Below are positions 8,388-17,752 of a DNA stretch of 64,000 nucleotides, piece by piece. The stretch comes from Aureispira sp050633105 (GTDB lineage Bacteria; Bacteroidota; Bacteroidia; Chitinophagales; Saprospiraceae). Both the position numbers and the translations under genes were made by a program. The stretch lies in assembly GCA_050633105.1 (NCBI GenBank), contig JBOEFW010000016.1, positions 186,001-250,000 of the forward strand, read 5' to 3'. How positions within the stretch are numbered: position 1 is the stretch's first letter; each line of letters begins with the position of its first letter. The notes beneath the pieces were generated by a model. The model saw only the letters and a program-made list of their open reading frames with translations. It was not told where the DNA came from and ran no database searches.

Positions 8388-9728
8388 TTATTTACCTAAG
8401 GCTTTGTCTAAAGCTGCTTTTGCTAATACCAAATCATACAAAGCATTGAGTCGGTTTGCTTGCGTTCTGTACAATTCTTGTTCGGCCTGTGTCATCTCCA
8501 AACTAGATCCTACGCCTTCTCGATACTTAATACGTGTTGTTTCTAAAATGCGTTCTGCTAAGGCTAAATTCTCATCTTGATTTTCCAAACGCTCTTTGGC
8601 ATTCTGATAATTCGCACGAGCATTCAACACTTCTAGTTGAATTCCTCGCTCCAAATCATTCAATTGCAATTGGAATTTGGCAACATCAATTCTAGCGCGC
8701 TTGATTTTAGCCGCTTTGTCCAAGCCATCAAAAATTGGTACATTCAAAGTAGCGCCAACAATGGTCGTAGGAAAAAACCCAGGCTCATCATTATCAAACA
8801 AATCATTGCGTTGTAACTGTTGCTGGTGCGTAAAGAAGGCCGTAATGTTAGGCAAGTAGCCCATGTGAAAACGCTTAATGTTTAGCTCATTGAGGGCAAT
8901 GGTCCTTTTAAGAATATCTGTTTCGATCCGACGATCATATTGTATGTCACCTTCCAAGTCTGTTGTTTCTACAATAGCAATGACATCTTCTAAGCGTTCT
9001 GTTAATACAATACTATCATCTAAAGGATAATTCATCTGAAACTTGAGCACATTTTTAGCCAATTGCATTTGACGCTCCAAGGTTTCTAATTGTACAGTTA
9101 GATTGGAAATAGAAAGATCTAAACGATCTACATCCAAGCGCTCTACCATACCATTCTCATAAAAAGCGTTGGTCTCATATCGAATCTTCTTCAAATTCTC
9201 AATATTAAGGAGCAAAACATCCTTGTTCTCTTCTACCAATAAGGCCTGCAAATAGGCTTGTACAACATTGTATTTAATATCATATTTGGTCAAATCTGCC
9301 TGGCGCTTGGTCATATCCAACAAACCTTTAGAAGCTTTGAGTCCTACAAAATAAGAACCATCTAACACCAAGGTACTTACAGTAATCGAGGGGGTCAAAT
9401 TGTGCCGAGTGCCAAATTGTACTTCTGAAAAACCTGGCTCTGGTGGAGGAGCACCAGGGATCGCAAAGGCATCATTTGGTAATAATTGTGTAGGGATGTC
9501 AATGTAATAGTTGTAATCTACTTTTGCATTGACTTTAGGAATACCAATCGCTGTGTATTCCTGCACATCTGCTTTTGCGCGCGCAATGTCCAATTGCCCA
9601 TCGCGAATGCTGTTACTTTTGGTCTGCGCATAACCAATGGCCTCCGTGAGCGAAAATTGCTCAACGTTTTGTGCTTGCATGCCAAATGCTAAAAATAGCG
9701 CGGCCAATAAAATGCTTGTTGTTTTCAT
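8388..9728 (-). CDS. TolC-family outer-membrane channel protein
   Basis: 446 residues with a 19-residue signal peptide ending at MQAQ. Two tandem outer-membrane efflux protein repeats can be seen as long amphipathic helices (KYNVVQAYLQALLVEENKDV and later EVLNARANYQNAKERL). The GVGSSLEMTQAEQELYRTQ stretch is typical of the equatorial turn of the second repeat. It forms the trimeric exit duct of the efflux pump. It is 60 bases downstream of the tetR gene and 38 bases upstream of the adaptor. Confidence 0.9.
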   Translation of the reverse strand: MKTTSILLAALFLAFGMQAQNVEQFSLTEAIGYAQTKSNSIRDGQLDIARAKADVQEYTAIGIPKVNAKVDYNYYIDIPTQLLPNDAFAIPGAPPPEPGFSEVQFGTRHNLTPSITVSTLVLDGSYFVGLKASKGLLDMTKRQADLTKYDIKYNVVQAYLQALLVEENKDVLLLNIENLKKIRYETNAFYENGMVERLDVDRLDLSISNLTVQLETLERQMQLAKNVLKFQMNYPLDDSIVLTERLEDVIAIVETTDLEGDIQYDRRIETDILKRTIALNELNIKRFHMGYLPNITAFFTHQQQLQRNDLFDNDEPGFFPTTIVGATLNVPIFDGLDKAAKIKRARIDVAKFQLQLNDLERGIQLEVLNARANYQNAKERLENQDENLALAERILETTRIKYREGVGSSLEMTQAEQELYRTQANRLNALYDLVLAKAALDKALGK

Positions 9729-9788
9729 ATGTAAGAATGTCGTGGGTTCGACTATTAACTAATTTATAATGGTGCTTATTAGTGTGTT

Positions 9789-10415
9789 CTAATGAATGTC
9801 ATTCATGGGATCAATATGATCGCCTAGTTCTTGTAATAATCTGCGGCCTTTGTCAGAAACAATGGCATTAATGTGATATTTTGTAAATTCTCCATGACGA
9901 ACGGATAAGGGGAACTGGTCCAAAGGAAAAAAGTCAACGTCTGATAAAATTAGCATCAAACTTACATGAATACGCGCGATCAATTCTATATTAAAATCAG
10001 TGCGATACAGACCTTCATCGACTCCTTCTTGTAAATTATTTATTACCATTTGCAACATTTCCTTGCGATGAAAATTGTCTAGCAGTTCCCATACGGGACG
10101 ATGGTATTTTTTGAGGTCAAATAAAAGCGAAGGATTCATGTCGTTCATATCCGTTTGAGCATAGACATTTATCTTAAGTAATGCTTCCAAAGCATTCTCA
10201 GAACTCTCTACAATAGAGTAACACTCCTTTTTATCTTCTTGTATATGGCGTTGTACAATCTGTTGTACTAAATCACGCTTATTCTCTACATGCACATACA
10301 GTGTTTTTTTAGACATTCCCAAGTCACGAGCAATATCTGCCATAGTAACACTCCGCACACCATACTTGTGAAAGAGCCCCTCAGCCGCGTTCAATATTTT
10401 TGTCAGTTCATCCAA
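9789..10415 (-). CDS. TetR/AcrR-family transcriptional regulator of the efflux operon
   Basis: 208 residues. The N-terminal helix-turn-helix is GVRSVTMADIARDLGMSKKTLYVHVENK at about 19-46; the remainder is the helical ligand and dimerisation domain. It is the first gene of the operon with tolC, adaptor and pump, so it very probably represses them and itself. No ATG is available in frame before the HTH; the TTG at 10413-10415 is the best start, and the frame closes with TGA a little further upstream. The consensus promoter is at 10530-10560, and a near-perfect palindrome lies between promoter and start (10469-10494). Confidence 0.87.
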   Translation of the reverse strand: MDELTKILNAAEGLFHKYGVRSVTMADIARDLGMSKKTLYVHVENKRDLVQQIVQRHIQEDKKECYSIVESSENALEALLKINVYAQTDMNDMNPSLLFDLKKYHRPVWELLDNFHRKEMLQMVINNLQEGVDEGLYRTDFNIELIARIHVSLMLILSDVDFFPLDQFPLSVRHGEFTKYHINAIVSDKGRRLLQELGDHIDPMNDIH

Positions 10416-10468
10416 ATCTAAGCTGCTTGTTATTCTAGTTATTGCAATTATGTTTCTTTCTCAAAGAG

Positions 10469-10494
10469 GAAACTAAAAATACATTTATAGTTTC
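10469..10494. promoter_or_regulatory. candidate TetR operator palindrome
   Basis: GAAACTAAAAAT (10469-10480), a two-base centre, then ATTTATAGTTTC (10483-10494): 12-base arms with one mismatched pair. It sits in the leader of the efflux transcript, about 30-55 bases downstream of the predicted start point. More GTTTC/GAAAC half-sites are scattered between 10450 and 10610, including GGTTTCC at 10498-10504 and GGAAACC at 10551-10557, the latter next to the -33 element. Confidence 0.5.
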
Positions 10495-10529
10495 TACGGT
10501 TTCCAGTTGGGTAAAATTTTTTAGCACCA

Positions 10530-10560
10530 CAAAGATAACTACAAAACATAGGAAACCCAA
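10530..10560 (-). promoter_or_regulatory. promoter of the tetR-efflux operon
   Basis: On the minus strand TTG (complement of 10558-10560), 20 bases, then TATCTTTG (complement of 10530-10537): a full match to TTG-N19-21-TAnnTTTG. It gives a leader of about 110 bases before the TTG start of the regulator. The rest of the 10416-10757 gap is AT-rich. Confidence 0.65.
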
Positions 10561-10757
10561 AATTATTCTAAAGTTTCCACAGTTTTTTTAGTTTCTTTTG
10601 ATTTCCTTAACAAAATGCCACTTGAAATGAAAATTTCAACAGTTTGGCCTAAAATTTTCTTTGATTTACTTATTTTTAAGAAACAACAAAGGAGTTGCCT
10701 ATCCTAACACTATAACTTAGTGACTCTTTTACTTCTATATCACCAGCCATTTTGACT

Positions 10758-11486
10758 ATGAAATATACTCTTCTTATTTACTGGTTTTTAGGTTTATGCC
10801 TCCTTTCTTCTTGCTCCTCTTGTGGCGAGAACAGCGCTACAGGTAGCGCAGACTCTTCTATTACAGCTGGTAATGGATTAGAAGGAATAGCAGATGAATT
10901 ATATGGCACAGCAGAGGAGCGCCTCCAAGCCAACATTAATCAAATGATTGATGAACAAGTAGAAGTTTCTAATGCCATTCATTCTAAACGCGTTCAAGCG
11001 ATGATTGCAGGCTTTGAATTGGGCATGTCGCGCAGTCAAGTCAAAAAGCATTTCCTGAGCATGAAACAGAAAAAACACTTAGTCCGTGTGCGCAAACGCA
11101 GCAAAGGATCTAAAAAAGTGTATGAATACGTTTATCCTCTGCCCTTGGAAAGTGGCCGCGCCAATACTCAATTCAATTTTGACCACCAACGAGGGGGCGG
11201 TGTTTACAAATTAGTTTGTGAGCCACGCAAACCACGCCGCCAAAGCAAGTCGGATTTCCTAGAAGAAATACACACCTTGCTCAACGAATGGTATGGCCCT
11301 CACAATTTCCAATTACCCAACCAACATGGTTGCGCGCGTTACATTTGGATTGCAGGCAATCGCCATTTGGATTTATATGCGACTGCTAAAGATGTACAAT
11401 TTATGTACACAGATCTCAAAACAGAGATTCCACCCAATATTGATGGTGGTGGAGAGGAGCGCCCAACTAGTGAAGAACTGTTGTAA
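10758..11486 (+). CDS. lipoprotein of unknown function
   Basis: 242 residues from the ATG at 10758; a TTG two codons earlier is a weaker choice. The signal peptide ends in LCLLSSC with the lipidated Cys at residue 19. A Gly/Ser-rich spacer follows, then a helical segment and a basic stretch (VRVRKRSKGSKKVYEY). Near residue 160 it reads CEPRKPRRQSKSDFLEEI, and it ends acidic and Pro-rich. The central part (HTLLNEWYGPHNFQLPNQ...YIWIAGNRHLDLYATAKDVQFMYTDL) looks like a compact alpha/beta domain of a kind seen in proteins measuring nothing known. I recognise no family. Single gene. Confidence 0.7.
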   Translation: MKYTLLIYWFLGLCLLSSCSSCGENSATGSADSSITAGNGLEGIADELYGTAEERLQANINQMIDEQVEVSNAIHSKRVQAMIAGFELGMSRSQVKKHFLSMKQKKHLVRVRKRSKGSKKVYEYVYPLPLESGRANTQFNFDHQRGGGVYKLVCEPRKPRRQSKSDFLEEIHTLLNEWYGPHNFQLPNQHGCARYIWIAGNRHLDLYATAKDVQFMYTDLKTEIPPNIDGGGEERPTSEELL

Positions 11487-11554
11487 TTCGTTTCTTCTGA
11501 AGGGCTAATAAAACTGCTTCTAAAACACTATTATCACCAAATAACAAAACCATC

Positions 11555-12103
11555 ATGAGCCACTCTATAAGCAGAGCTTACGCCATGCCCTTTAACAATT
11601 TCAATTTTGATCCTTCTGCCAACATGCTGTATTTTCTTAAGCGGGATGTAGATCAAAAAGGAAAAAAAGCCTTTCTAAAGAAGGAAGAAAAAGAGGAACA
11701 CTACAATAATTTAATACTTTGGGATATTGATACCCAGAAGAAGCATTTTCTATTTGAGCAGGACATTGCTTTAACACATCGTATTCTTGGTTTTTATTTT
11801 GAATGTTATTACAACGAAGAGGAATGTTCTATCGTCTTTAACAGAGAGATAGCTAAGATTAATTTAGAAAAACTGCCACAACGTGCACTGAAAGATCTTT
11901 TATTAATAGAAACCGTTCATTTAGAAACGAAAGCAACCTATCTCTGATATGCCAACAAGAAAGGTCAATACTTAACAAAGGTGGCGCAGTGCTCTAAAAA
12001 CACAGAATGGCACTTGGATATTGGTAATGGGGTATTGCGTCTTATCACCCCCACCTATCGAGATGTCAGTATTCAGGAAATTCCTTGGCAATTGCCTAAC
12101 TAA
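11555..12103 (+). pseudogene. unknown cytosolic protein gene interrupted by an in-frame TGA
   Basis: The ATG at 11555 opens a frame of 130 codons ending with TGA at 11945-11947. The same frame continues without another stop for 51 codons to TAA at 12101-12103, and the continuation has ordinary protein character (YANKKGQYLTKVAQC, then NTEWHLDIGNG and RLITPTYRD). The junction reads TYL-stop-YANKKG, where a single G-to-A change from TGG (Trp) would create the stop. The full product would be about 182 residues, and its end lies 12 bases before the next gene, as expected for an intact operon. I do not recognise the family. It is either a recent nonsense mutation, a sequencing error, or a shortened protein of 130 residues. 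Confidence 0.6.
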
Positions 12104-12115
12104 AACGCTTTACAA

Positions 12116-12583
12116 ATGTCAACAACTCATCAAATTGCGCTACACTGTGAACAAGTTTTTTTTGGAGGCAACTGGACTGCGTCTAACCTTCAAGAACATT
12201 TAGCGGATGTGACCTGGGAAGAAGCATTGACGTCTGTCTATGATTTTAATACCATTGCGACTCTTACTTACCACATCTATTATTACATCAAGGTGGCTTT
12301 ACCTGTTTTTAATGGGGAAGCCTTGGATGCACATGATAAATTTAGTTTTGATCATCCTCCAATTACCTCTTCAGAGGATTGGGAGCGTTTTAAAGCTGAA
12401 ATTTGGCGAGATACCAAAGCCTTTGTAGAAGGTGTTCGCGCTTTGCCTGATCATCTATTACCGCAAGATTTTTCCAACAAAAAGTATGGTTCTTATTATA
12501 GGAATCTTCTTGGGACAGTCGAGCATAGCCATTATCATTTAGGACAATTGGTCTTAATCAAAAAAATTATTCGCCAACTTTAA
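12116..12583 (+). CDS. DinB/YfiT-fold putative metal-dependent protein
   Basis: 155 residues, a four-helix bundle of the DinB superfamily. His53 in TLTYHIYYY and His137 and His141 in VEHSHYHLGQL form the usual metal-binding trio, spaced as in DinB-like enzymes. Known relatives are thiol S-transferases (bacillithiol, mycothiol) or have no known activity, so the reaction cannot be named. It follows the interrupted gene by 12 bases and is probably co-transcribed with it. It has no signal peptide and is cytoplasmic. Confidence 0.75.
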   Translation: MSTTHQIALHCEQVFFGGNWTASNLQEHLADVTWEEALTSVYDFNTIATLTYHIYYYIKVALPVFNGEALDAHDKFSFDHPPITSSEDWERFKAEIWRDTKAFVEGVRALPDHLLPQDFSNKKYGSYYRNLLGTVEHSHYHLGQLVLIKKIIRQL

Positions 12584-12877
12584 TAACTGATTTGTTGGCA
12601 CAATTTTGTTTATAAGAATTTTCATAAGTTTTTTTTAAGTACGTTTAGAGAGGAGTCTTCAACAATCAAAAGGGCAAGGACAACTGTTTAAATCCTACCA
12701 TAATCATTTGGCTAAAGGGTTGAAAATCTAATTGATAGAATAGAGAGTAACAGCGTCTCTAACAATCCTCTTTCATCGCTATAGGGCTATTCTAAAAAAT
12801 CTTACTATCTTGCGACGTATTCACAAGCAATCTATTTTATAACAACTGTTTACCTCTAAATTACAAGGTGTTGAGAT

Positions 12878-13312
12878 ATGAAGGTAAAGATCATTAACCA
12901 TTCTAATAATCCCCTCCCCCATTACGCTACTACTGGTAGCGCTGGTATGGATTTGCGGGCCCATCTAACCGATGCTGTAATTTTACAACCGTTAGAACGA
13001 TGTGTTATTCCAACAGGTTTATCCATAGAATTACCCCAAGGTTATGAAGCACAAGTACGCCCTAGAAGTGGTTTAGCACTCAAAAAAGGTCTATCTATTC
13101 CCAATGCTCCAGGTACTATTGATAGCGATTATCGTGGAAAAATTGGTGTTATTGTGATTAACTTATCCAATGTTGCTGTGACGATTGAACCAGCAGAACG
13201 CATTGCCCAATTGGTTATTGCCAAGCATGAAACCATTGAATGGCAACCTGTTGAAGAATTATCAGACTCGACCCGTGGCACTGGTGGCTATGGTAGTACA
13301 GGTCTTACTTAA
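12878..13312 (+). CDS. dut: deoxyuridine 5'-triphosphate nucleotidohydrolase (dUTPase)
   Basis: 144 residues, the normal size of trimeric dUTPase. It hydrolyses dUTP to dUMP and pyrophosphate, keeping uracil out of DNA and feeding thymidylate synthesis. All five motifs are present: GSAGMDLRA 20-28 (catalytic Mg site), RPRSGLALKKG 61-71, GTIDSDYRG 79-87 with the uridine-specificity loop, AERIAQLVI 106-114, and the C-terminal RGTGGYGSTG 133-142 that closes over the phosphates. It is the first gene of the run dut, nucleotidyltransferase, TPR and DUF4292, an order common in Bacteroidota. Confidence 0.95.
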   Translation: MKVKIINHSNNPLPHYATTGSAGMDLRAHLTDAVILQPLERCVIPTGLSIELPQGYEAQVRPRSGLALKKGLSIPNAPGTIDSDYRGKIGVIVINLSNVAVTIEPAERIAQLVIAKHETIEWQPVEELSDSTRGTGGYGSTGLT

Positions 13313-13466
13313 ACAATACATTTAGCTCCCCACAAGCACATAGCAAAAGTATAAAATGACTCTTTGCTCCTTCCTTTAAAAAACGATGATTATTTAGGGT
13401 ATAAACAACATCCGTTGTTAAAAATGACTCTATTTAATCCTCTCACTAATTATCAACGATACATCT

Positions 13467-14471
13467 ATGAAAATTATTATACCTATGGCTGGCCGTGGTA
13501 CGCGCCTGCGCCCACATACACTCACTGTCCCTAAACCACTAGTTGAAATTGCAGGAAAATCCATTGTACAACGCTTAGTCGAAGACTTGGCGGCGACATA
13601 TGGGCAGGCGATTGAAGAAATCGCGTTTATCACAGGTGATTTTGGAGAACAAGTAGAAGCAGAATTAGTCACTTTGGCTGAAAGTTTAGGAGCAAAAGGG
13701 TACATTCATCACCAACAAGAAAAATTAGGAACAGCCCACGCCATTATGTGCGCAAAAGAGCATCTACAAGGTCAGGTAATTGTTGCTTTTGCTGATACGC
13801 TTTTCAAATCTGACTTTGTTTTGGATACCGAACAAGAAAGTGTCTTGTGGGTACAACAAATTGAAGATCCTTCTGCTTATGGGGTGGTTACTTTAGATGA
13901 CGCTGGATTTGCAACAGGTTTCGTAGAAAAGCCTTCTACGTATGTGTCTGACTTAGCCATTATTGGTATTTATTACTTCAAACATGCAGAAAACTTGCGG
14001 GATGAGTTGCAATACCTCTTGGACAATGATTTGCGCTACAAAGGAGAATACCAAATTACAGATGCCCTAGAAAACATGCGCAAAAAAGGTGTTAAATTCC
14101 GTACACAAGCTATTCAGGAATGGTTGGATTGTGGTAATAAGAATGCGGTTGTTTATGCGACAGAGCGCGTTTTAGAAATAAAAGAAGATGCAGCCACAAC
14201 GGCTTCTACCGTAAAAACAGAAAACTCAACGATCATTCCACCTTGTTTTATTGATACAGATGTTGTGATTAAGAATTCTGTCATCGGCCCTTATGTGTCG
14301 ATTGGTAGAAATACAGTGATTGAAAATTCTATCATTTGCAAAAGCATCATTCAAGATCATGCAATCGTTAATAATGTAGTGACTCAAAACTCTATGTTAG
14401 GCTCTCATACAGAGTATATCGCCAAACAATCAGAGCTAAGTTTGAGTGACTTTTCTAAATTTAGACAATAA
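13467..14471 (+). CDS. sugar-phosphate nucleotidyltransferase with hexapeptide-repeat tail
   Basis: 334 residues. The N-terminal nucleotidyltransferase domain has PMAGRGTRLRP at 6-16 and VPKPLVEIAGK at 21-31, binding the NTP and sugar phosphate. The body ends near residue 235, and the last 90 residues show left-handed beta-helix hexads (IKNSVIGPYVSIGRNTVIEN). It makes an NDP-sugar for surface polysaccharide. The motifs fit glucose-1-phosphate thymidylyl- or mannose-1-phosphate guanylyltransferases equally, so the nucleotide is not assigned. The gene lies 154 bases after dut. Confidence 0.85.
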   Translation: MKIIIPMAGRGTRLRPHTLTVPKPLVEIAGKSIVQRLVEDLAATYGQAIEEIAFITGDFGEQVEAELVTLAESLGAKGYIHHQQEKLGTAHAIMCAKEHLQGQVIVAFADTLFKSDFVLDTEQESVLWVQQIEDPSAYGVVTLDDAGFATGFVEKPSTYVSDLAIIGIYYFKHAENLRDELQYLLDNDLRYKGEYQITDALENMRKKGVKFRTQAIQEWLDCGNKNAVVYATERVLEIKEDAATTASTVKTENSTIIPPCFIDTDVVIKNSVIGPYVSIGRNTVIENSIICKSIIQDHAIVNNVVTQNSMLGSHTEYIAKQSELSLSDFSKFRQ

Positions 14472-14634
14472 TCTATTCCTTTTTCTGCTTTTTTTATGAA
14501 CTGAATCTAGTATAATGCCTTATTTAAAGAGGCAAACAATAACAGTAGATTAACGAATCTGTGTATTTTTTGGATAAGATTTTGTATATTATAAGTAGAC
14601 TTTATGACCAATAGGGTTGTCTAGAAAAGACTAA

Positions 14635-14657
14635 AGCGAGCGCTAAATACGCTCGCT
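14635..14657 (+). terminator. stem-loop after nucleotidyltransferase gene
   Basis: AGCGAGCG (14635-14642) pairs with CGCTCGCT (14650-14657) around a seven-base loop and is followed by the pyrimidine-rich CTACTTCTTTTC. It is likely a terminator that separates the upstream genes from the TPR gene. The rest of the 348-base gap 14472-14819 is AT-rich without clear signals. Confidence 0.55.
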
Positions 14658-14819
14658 CTACTTCTTTTCTATTACAATTGTATTTAGAATAAAGCTATTG
14701 TCCACCCCTTTGACGATCGCGTATCTTAAACCTCCCAATTCCCTATTGTCATAATGGGTTCCGATTTTTTATGGAATATACTCTGGGGTTGGTGATTGTT
14801 TTTATAAATTAAATGATAT

Positions 14820-16547
14820 ATGTGCAAAAGGCTCCCTAGTATATGGACAAGTCTACTATTAAGTAGCATGTTGGCAATGACTTCTATTGTCTTTGCCCAA
14901 GACAAAAAACGTCCTAAAGAAAGTACCATTCTCTTAGAAAAAATATTCATAGAAGCCAATAGAGAAAAGCTTTTAGGGAATATAGAAGAAGCCATTCAAC
15001 GGTATTGGGAAGTCCTACAAAAAGACAATACCAATGCTGCCTCTAACTATGAACTAGCACGCTTGTATCAAAAACAAGAAGATTGGAGCAAGGCTTCTTT
15101 GCGGGCAGCAAGAGCTGTAGAATTACAACCTAAAGATTTAATTTACAATAAATTATATGCAAAACTTTTAGAGCGAGAAGGCAACTACAAAAAAGCCGCA
15201 GAGCTTTATGCTAATCTTAGCAATGCTTATCCTGCTAAAAAAGAATTGTATACTGAATGGGCCTATTACCTCACCAAATCTGGTAAGGCCGATCAAGCGA
15301 TTAAAGTCTATAATTCGCTGGAAAAACGCGTTGGGATTCGAGAGGGGACCTCCATGCGCAAGTACAAGTTGTACATGAAAATGGGCAAGGACAAAAAGGC
15401 CAGTCAAGAAATTGAACAACTAATAGAGGCCTATCCTAAAGAGCCTGAATACATTATTCGATTGGCTAATTTTTATGCTTCAATGGGTGACTTAGACCGT
15501 TCTAAGTCTCTTTACAAACAAGCCTTAACACTTGACCCTAATAATCCTACTGCCAATATGGCGATGGTAGAGTTCTTTCTACAAAGTGGGGATACCACTC
15601 GCTATCTCAATGCCTTGATCAATACGTTTGACAACCCCAATCAAGAATTATTAACAAAGGTAGAAACCCTTAAACGATTAGTAACAGGCTGGGAACAGAA
15701 AAAAATCAGTGCGCAACACACCCCCAATATTATCATCTTAAGTGAAAAACTAGCCGTCATTCATCCCAACAGCAGTATGGCAAATGCTTTGCGTGGTGAT
15801 GTCCTCTATAAAATGGGGGCCTACACAGAAGCAGCACTAGCGTATGAAAAAGCTTTGCTTTTTACAATTAACGACCTTAATATTTGGCAGCAGCTCTTAG
15901 AGAGTCTACACAAAAGTGATCAACAAAAAAAGCTACAGAAATATGCCCAGCGGTTAATCGATGTCTACCCAAGTCAAGCCATTAGTTATTATTATAATGG
16001 CATCGCTAACTATCAAAAGAAAGCACTCCCCAAAGCAATTATCGATCTCAAAGAAGCTCTAGTAATTGATGCAACCAACATGGAATTAGAAGGCAATGTA
16101 TTGCGCTATTTGGCTAAAATTTATGAAGCGCAAAATGACATTCCTGCTGCAGAGAAGGCCTTTAATGAAGCAATTTTAATGGATCCAAAGAATTTGGACA
16201 TCATTCACGATTATGCTTACAGCCTTATTCGACGCAATACTGCATTACCCAAAGCGGCTACTTTGTTAGAAGGAATCACCAACAAAGCGCCTAAAGTTCA
16301 TCAGTACACCAATACACAAGCTTGGTTGTATTACAAACAAGGAAATTATAAAGTTGCCAAAGAGCTACTGGATAAAAACTTAAAGGAAATTGAAAAACAA
16401 CCTACTCTACTAGAACGCTATGGGGATGTTTTATTTAAACTAGGTCAAACAGATGCTGCTGTACAATATTGGCAAAAAGCGTTAGACAATGGCTCTGAAG
16501 CGCCTCAATTGCCTCAAAAGATTTCAACTCGTCAGTTATATGAATAG
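14820..16547 (+). CDS. secreted tetratricopeptide-repeat protein
   Basis: 575 residues. The signal peptide is about residues 1-26 (MLAMTSIVFAQ), followed by at least ten TPR helical pairs over the whole length (ASNYELARLYQKQEDWSKA, AKLLEREGNYKKAAELYANL and so on). It acts as a periplasmic scaffold. In many Bacteroidota a TPR protein of this size stands between the sugar nucleotidyltransferase and a DUF4292 protein, which suggests a shared envelope role. It overlaps the next gene by 8 bases, so the two are translationally coupled. The ATG at 14820 gives a proper signal peptide. Confidence 0.85.
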   Translation: MCKRLPSIWTSLLLSSMLAMTSIVFAQDKKRPKESTILLEKIFIEANREKLLGNIEEAIQRYWEVLQKDNTNAASNYELARLYQKQEDWSKASLRAARAVELQPKDLIYNKLYAKLLEREGNYKKAAELYANLSNAYPAKKELYTEWAYYLTKSGKADQAIKVYNSLEKRVGIREGTSMRKYKLYMKMGKDKKASQEIEQLIEAYPKEPEYIIRLANFYASMGDLDRSKSLYKQALTLDPNNPTANMAMVEFFLQSGDTTRYLNALINTFDNPNQELLTKVETLKRLVTGWEQKKISAQHTPNIIILSEKLAVIHPNSSMANALRGDVLYKMGAYTEAALAYEKALLFTINDLNIWQQLLESLHKSDQQKKLQKYAQRLIDVYPSQAISYYYNGIANYQKKALPKAIIDLKEALVIDATNMELEGNVLRYLAKIYEAQNDIPAAEKAFNEAILMDPKNLDIIHDYAYSLIRRNTALPKAATLLEGITNKAPKVHQYTNTQAWLYYKQGNYKVAKELLDKNLKEIEKQPTLLERYGDVLFKLGQTDAAVQYWQKALDNGSEAPQLPQKISTRQLYE

Positions 16548-17301
16548 GCTATTTTGGGGGTTACTATGTGTAAGTTTATGCACTTTCATTTCATGTAAAG
16601 CTACTGTTGTAACCGACAGCACCGCTCAACCCACTAAAAAAACAGCTAAATTTCTCCTACGCCAACTCACACAGCAAATGTTATCCTATGAATGGTTTGG
16701 TTGCCGTGCAAAGATTAAAGTAGACAGCGAGCAACAAGATGTTGTTTTTACAGCCGCTTTGCGTATGCAAAAGGACAGTATCATTTGGGTTCGTATCAAA
16801 AAAATGAGTGTAGAAGGTGCCCGCATCAAAATTACACCACAAAGTATTGAAATTCTCAATCGTCAAGAAAGCCAATACATCAAACGCCCTTTCTCCTTTA
16901 TCAAAGAAGAATACGGCTTGGACATTACCTTTGCTCAATTGCAAGAAGTATTATTGGGCAATCCCATTTTATACAAAAAACGTCCCCTACTCAGTGGAGT
17001 CGAAGGAAAACGCTTAGTCTTAAAAACACCTCCTAATCAAAAAGAAGTACTAAAACTCTTTCTGCGCGCCAATGATTTCTTATTGGATGAATGGCGCGGT
17101 TCAGTAGAAGGCAGTAGTTTAAGCATCAATTACAGTGCTTATGAACTATTAGAAAAGCAGCAAATTGCTACTAAAAAGGTTGTACATATTGATAGTGAAG
17201 AAGTAGGGATTGTTGACATCAACTTCAGTTTTTCTGGAATGGTTTTAAATGAAATTCAAAAGGTCGGTTTTACCGTTCCTTCTTCTTATGAACATTTATA
17301 A
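16540..17301 (+). CDS. DUF4292 family lipoprotein
   Basis: 253 residues from the ATG at 16540; an earlier ATG at 16489 would bury the signal peptide. The lipobox TFISC puts the lipid on Cys19. The rest is a beta-rich half-barrel with RMQKDSIIWVRIKKMSVEGARIKITPQSIEILNR, the hallmark of DUF4292, a family distantly like LolB/LolA folds that bind lipids. A function in lipoprotein or lipid handling in the envelope is inference. It is coupled by an 8-base overlap to the TPR gene. The murein hydrolase that normally follows in this phylum is absent; a 470-base gap follows instead. Confidence 0.8.
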   Translation: MNRLFWGLLCVSLCTFISCKATVVTDSTAQPTKKTAKFLLRQLTQQMLSYEWFGCRAKIKVDSEQQDVVFTAALRMQKDSIIWVRIKKMSVEGARIKITPQSIEILNRQESQYIKRPFSFIKEEYGLDITFAQLQEVLLGNPILYKKRPLLSGVEGKRLVLKTPPNQKEVLKLFLRANDFLLDEWRGSVEGSSLSINYSAYELLEKQQIATKKVVHIDSEEVGIVDINFSFSGMVLNEIQKVGFTVPSSYEHL

Positions 17302-17590
17302 TTACGTTGACTAGATTCCTACGATTCCATTTCTACTCTTCCCTCTTTTGTTTCTAAAACACGACCAAAATCAATCCTAAATATAATAAATCCTATTATA
17401 GAGGGCTTTATAAGGAACAGAAGGAGCGATTACAGCCCCGACATAGACGCTTATAAAATAGCTCTTAGCGTTTATAAATTAAGTTGTTGTTTTTAAGAAT
17501 GCCAAATTACCTTTGTAAGGCATACGATTCCAATTACAGTAACTTATGCCCCATGAAACACATAAGAACATAGCTTGTGGTTTTTATTAG

Positions 17591-17752
17591 CCAAGTGGTA
17601 GTATTTTTGTTGATCTCTGGAATGAATATTTCAATCTATATAAAGTCTATTGGGAAGAAACCATAGAAGCCATGATTATTCAACAAGGAGATAAGAAATG
17701 GAGATTTGAAGACTATCCTTTCCTCCTTCCAATCTCCTTTCAAGAAGAATAA
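17591..17752 (+). pseudogene. possible gene remnant (C-terminal fragment, no start)
   Basis: An open stretch of 53 codons after a TAG at 17588 ends in TAA at 17750-17752 and has protein-like content (VDLWNEYFNLYKVYWEE, then GDKKWRFEDYPFLLP). It has no start codon at its beginning; the only in-frame ATG is at 17672. It lies in the otherwise empty region 17302-17771 after the DUF4292 gene. It may be the tail of a decayed gene or of a small unannotated protein. No family is recognised. Confidence 0.25.

Noticed and set aside
11945..11947. TGA as selenocysteine or tryptophan codon
   Set aside because: TGA ends other genes here (OsmC at 29764-29766), no SECIS-like hairpin was seen right after it, and the protein has no redox motif at the site.
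14726..14995. 89-codon minus-strand frame over the start of the TPR gene
   Set aside because: Covers the signal-peptide region of a well-supported gene on the other strand; no motif.
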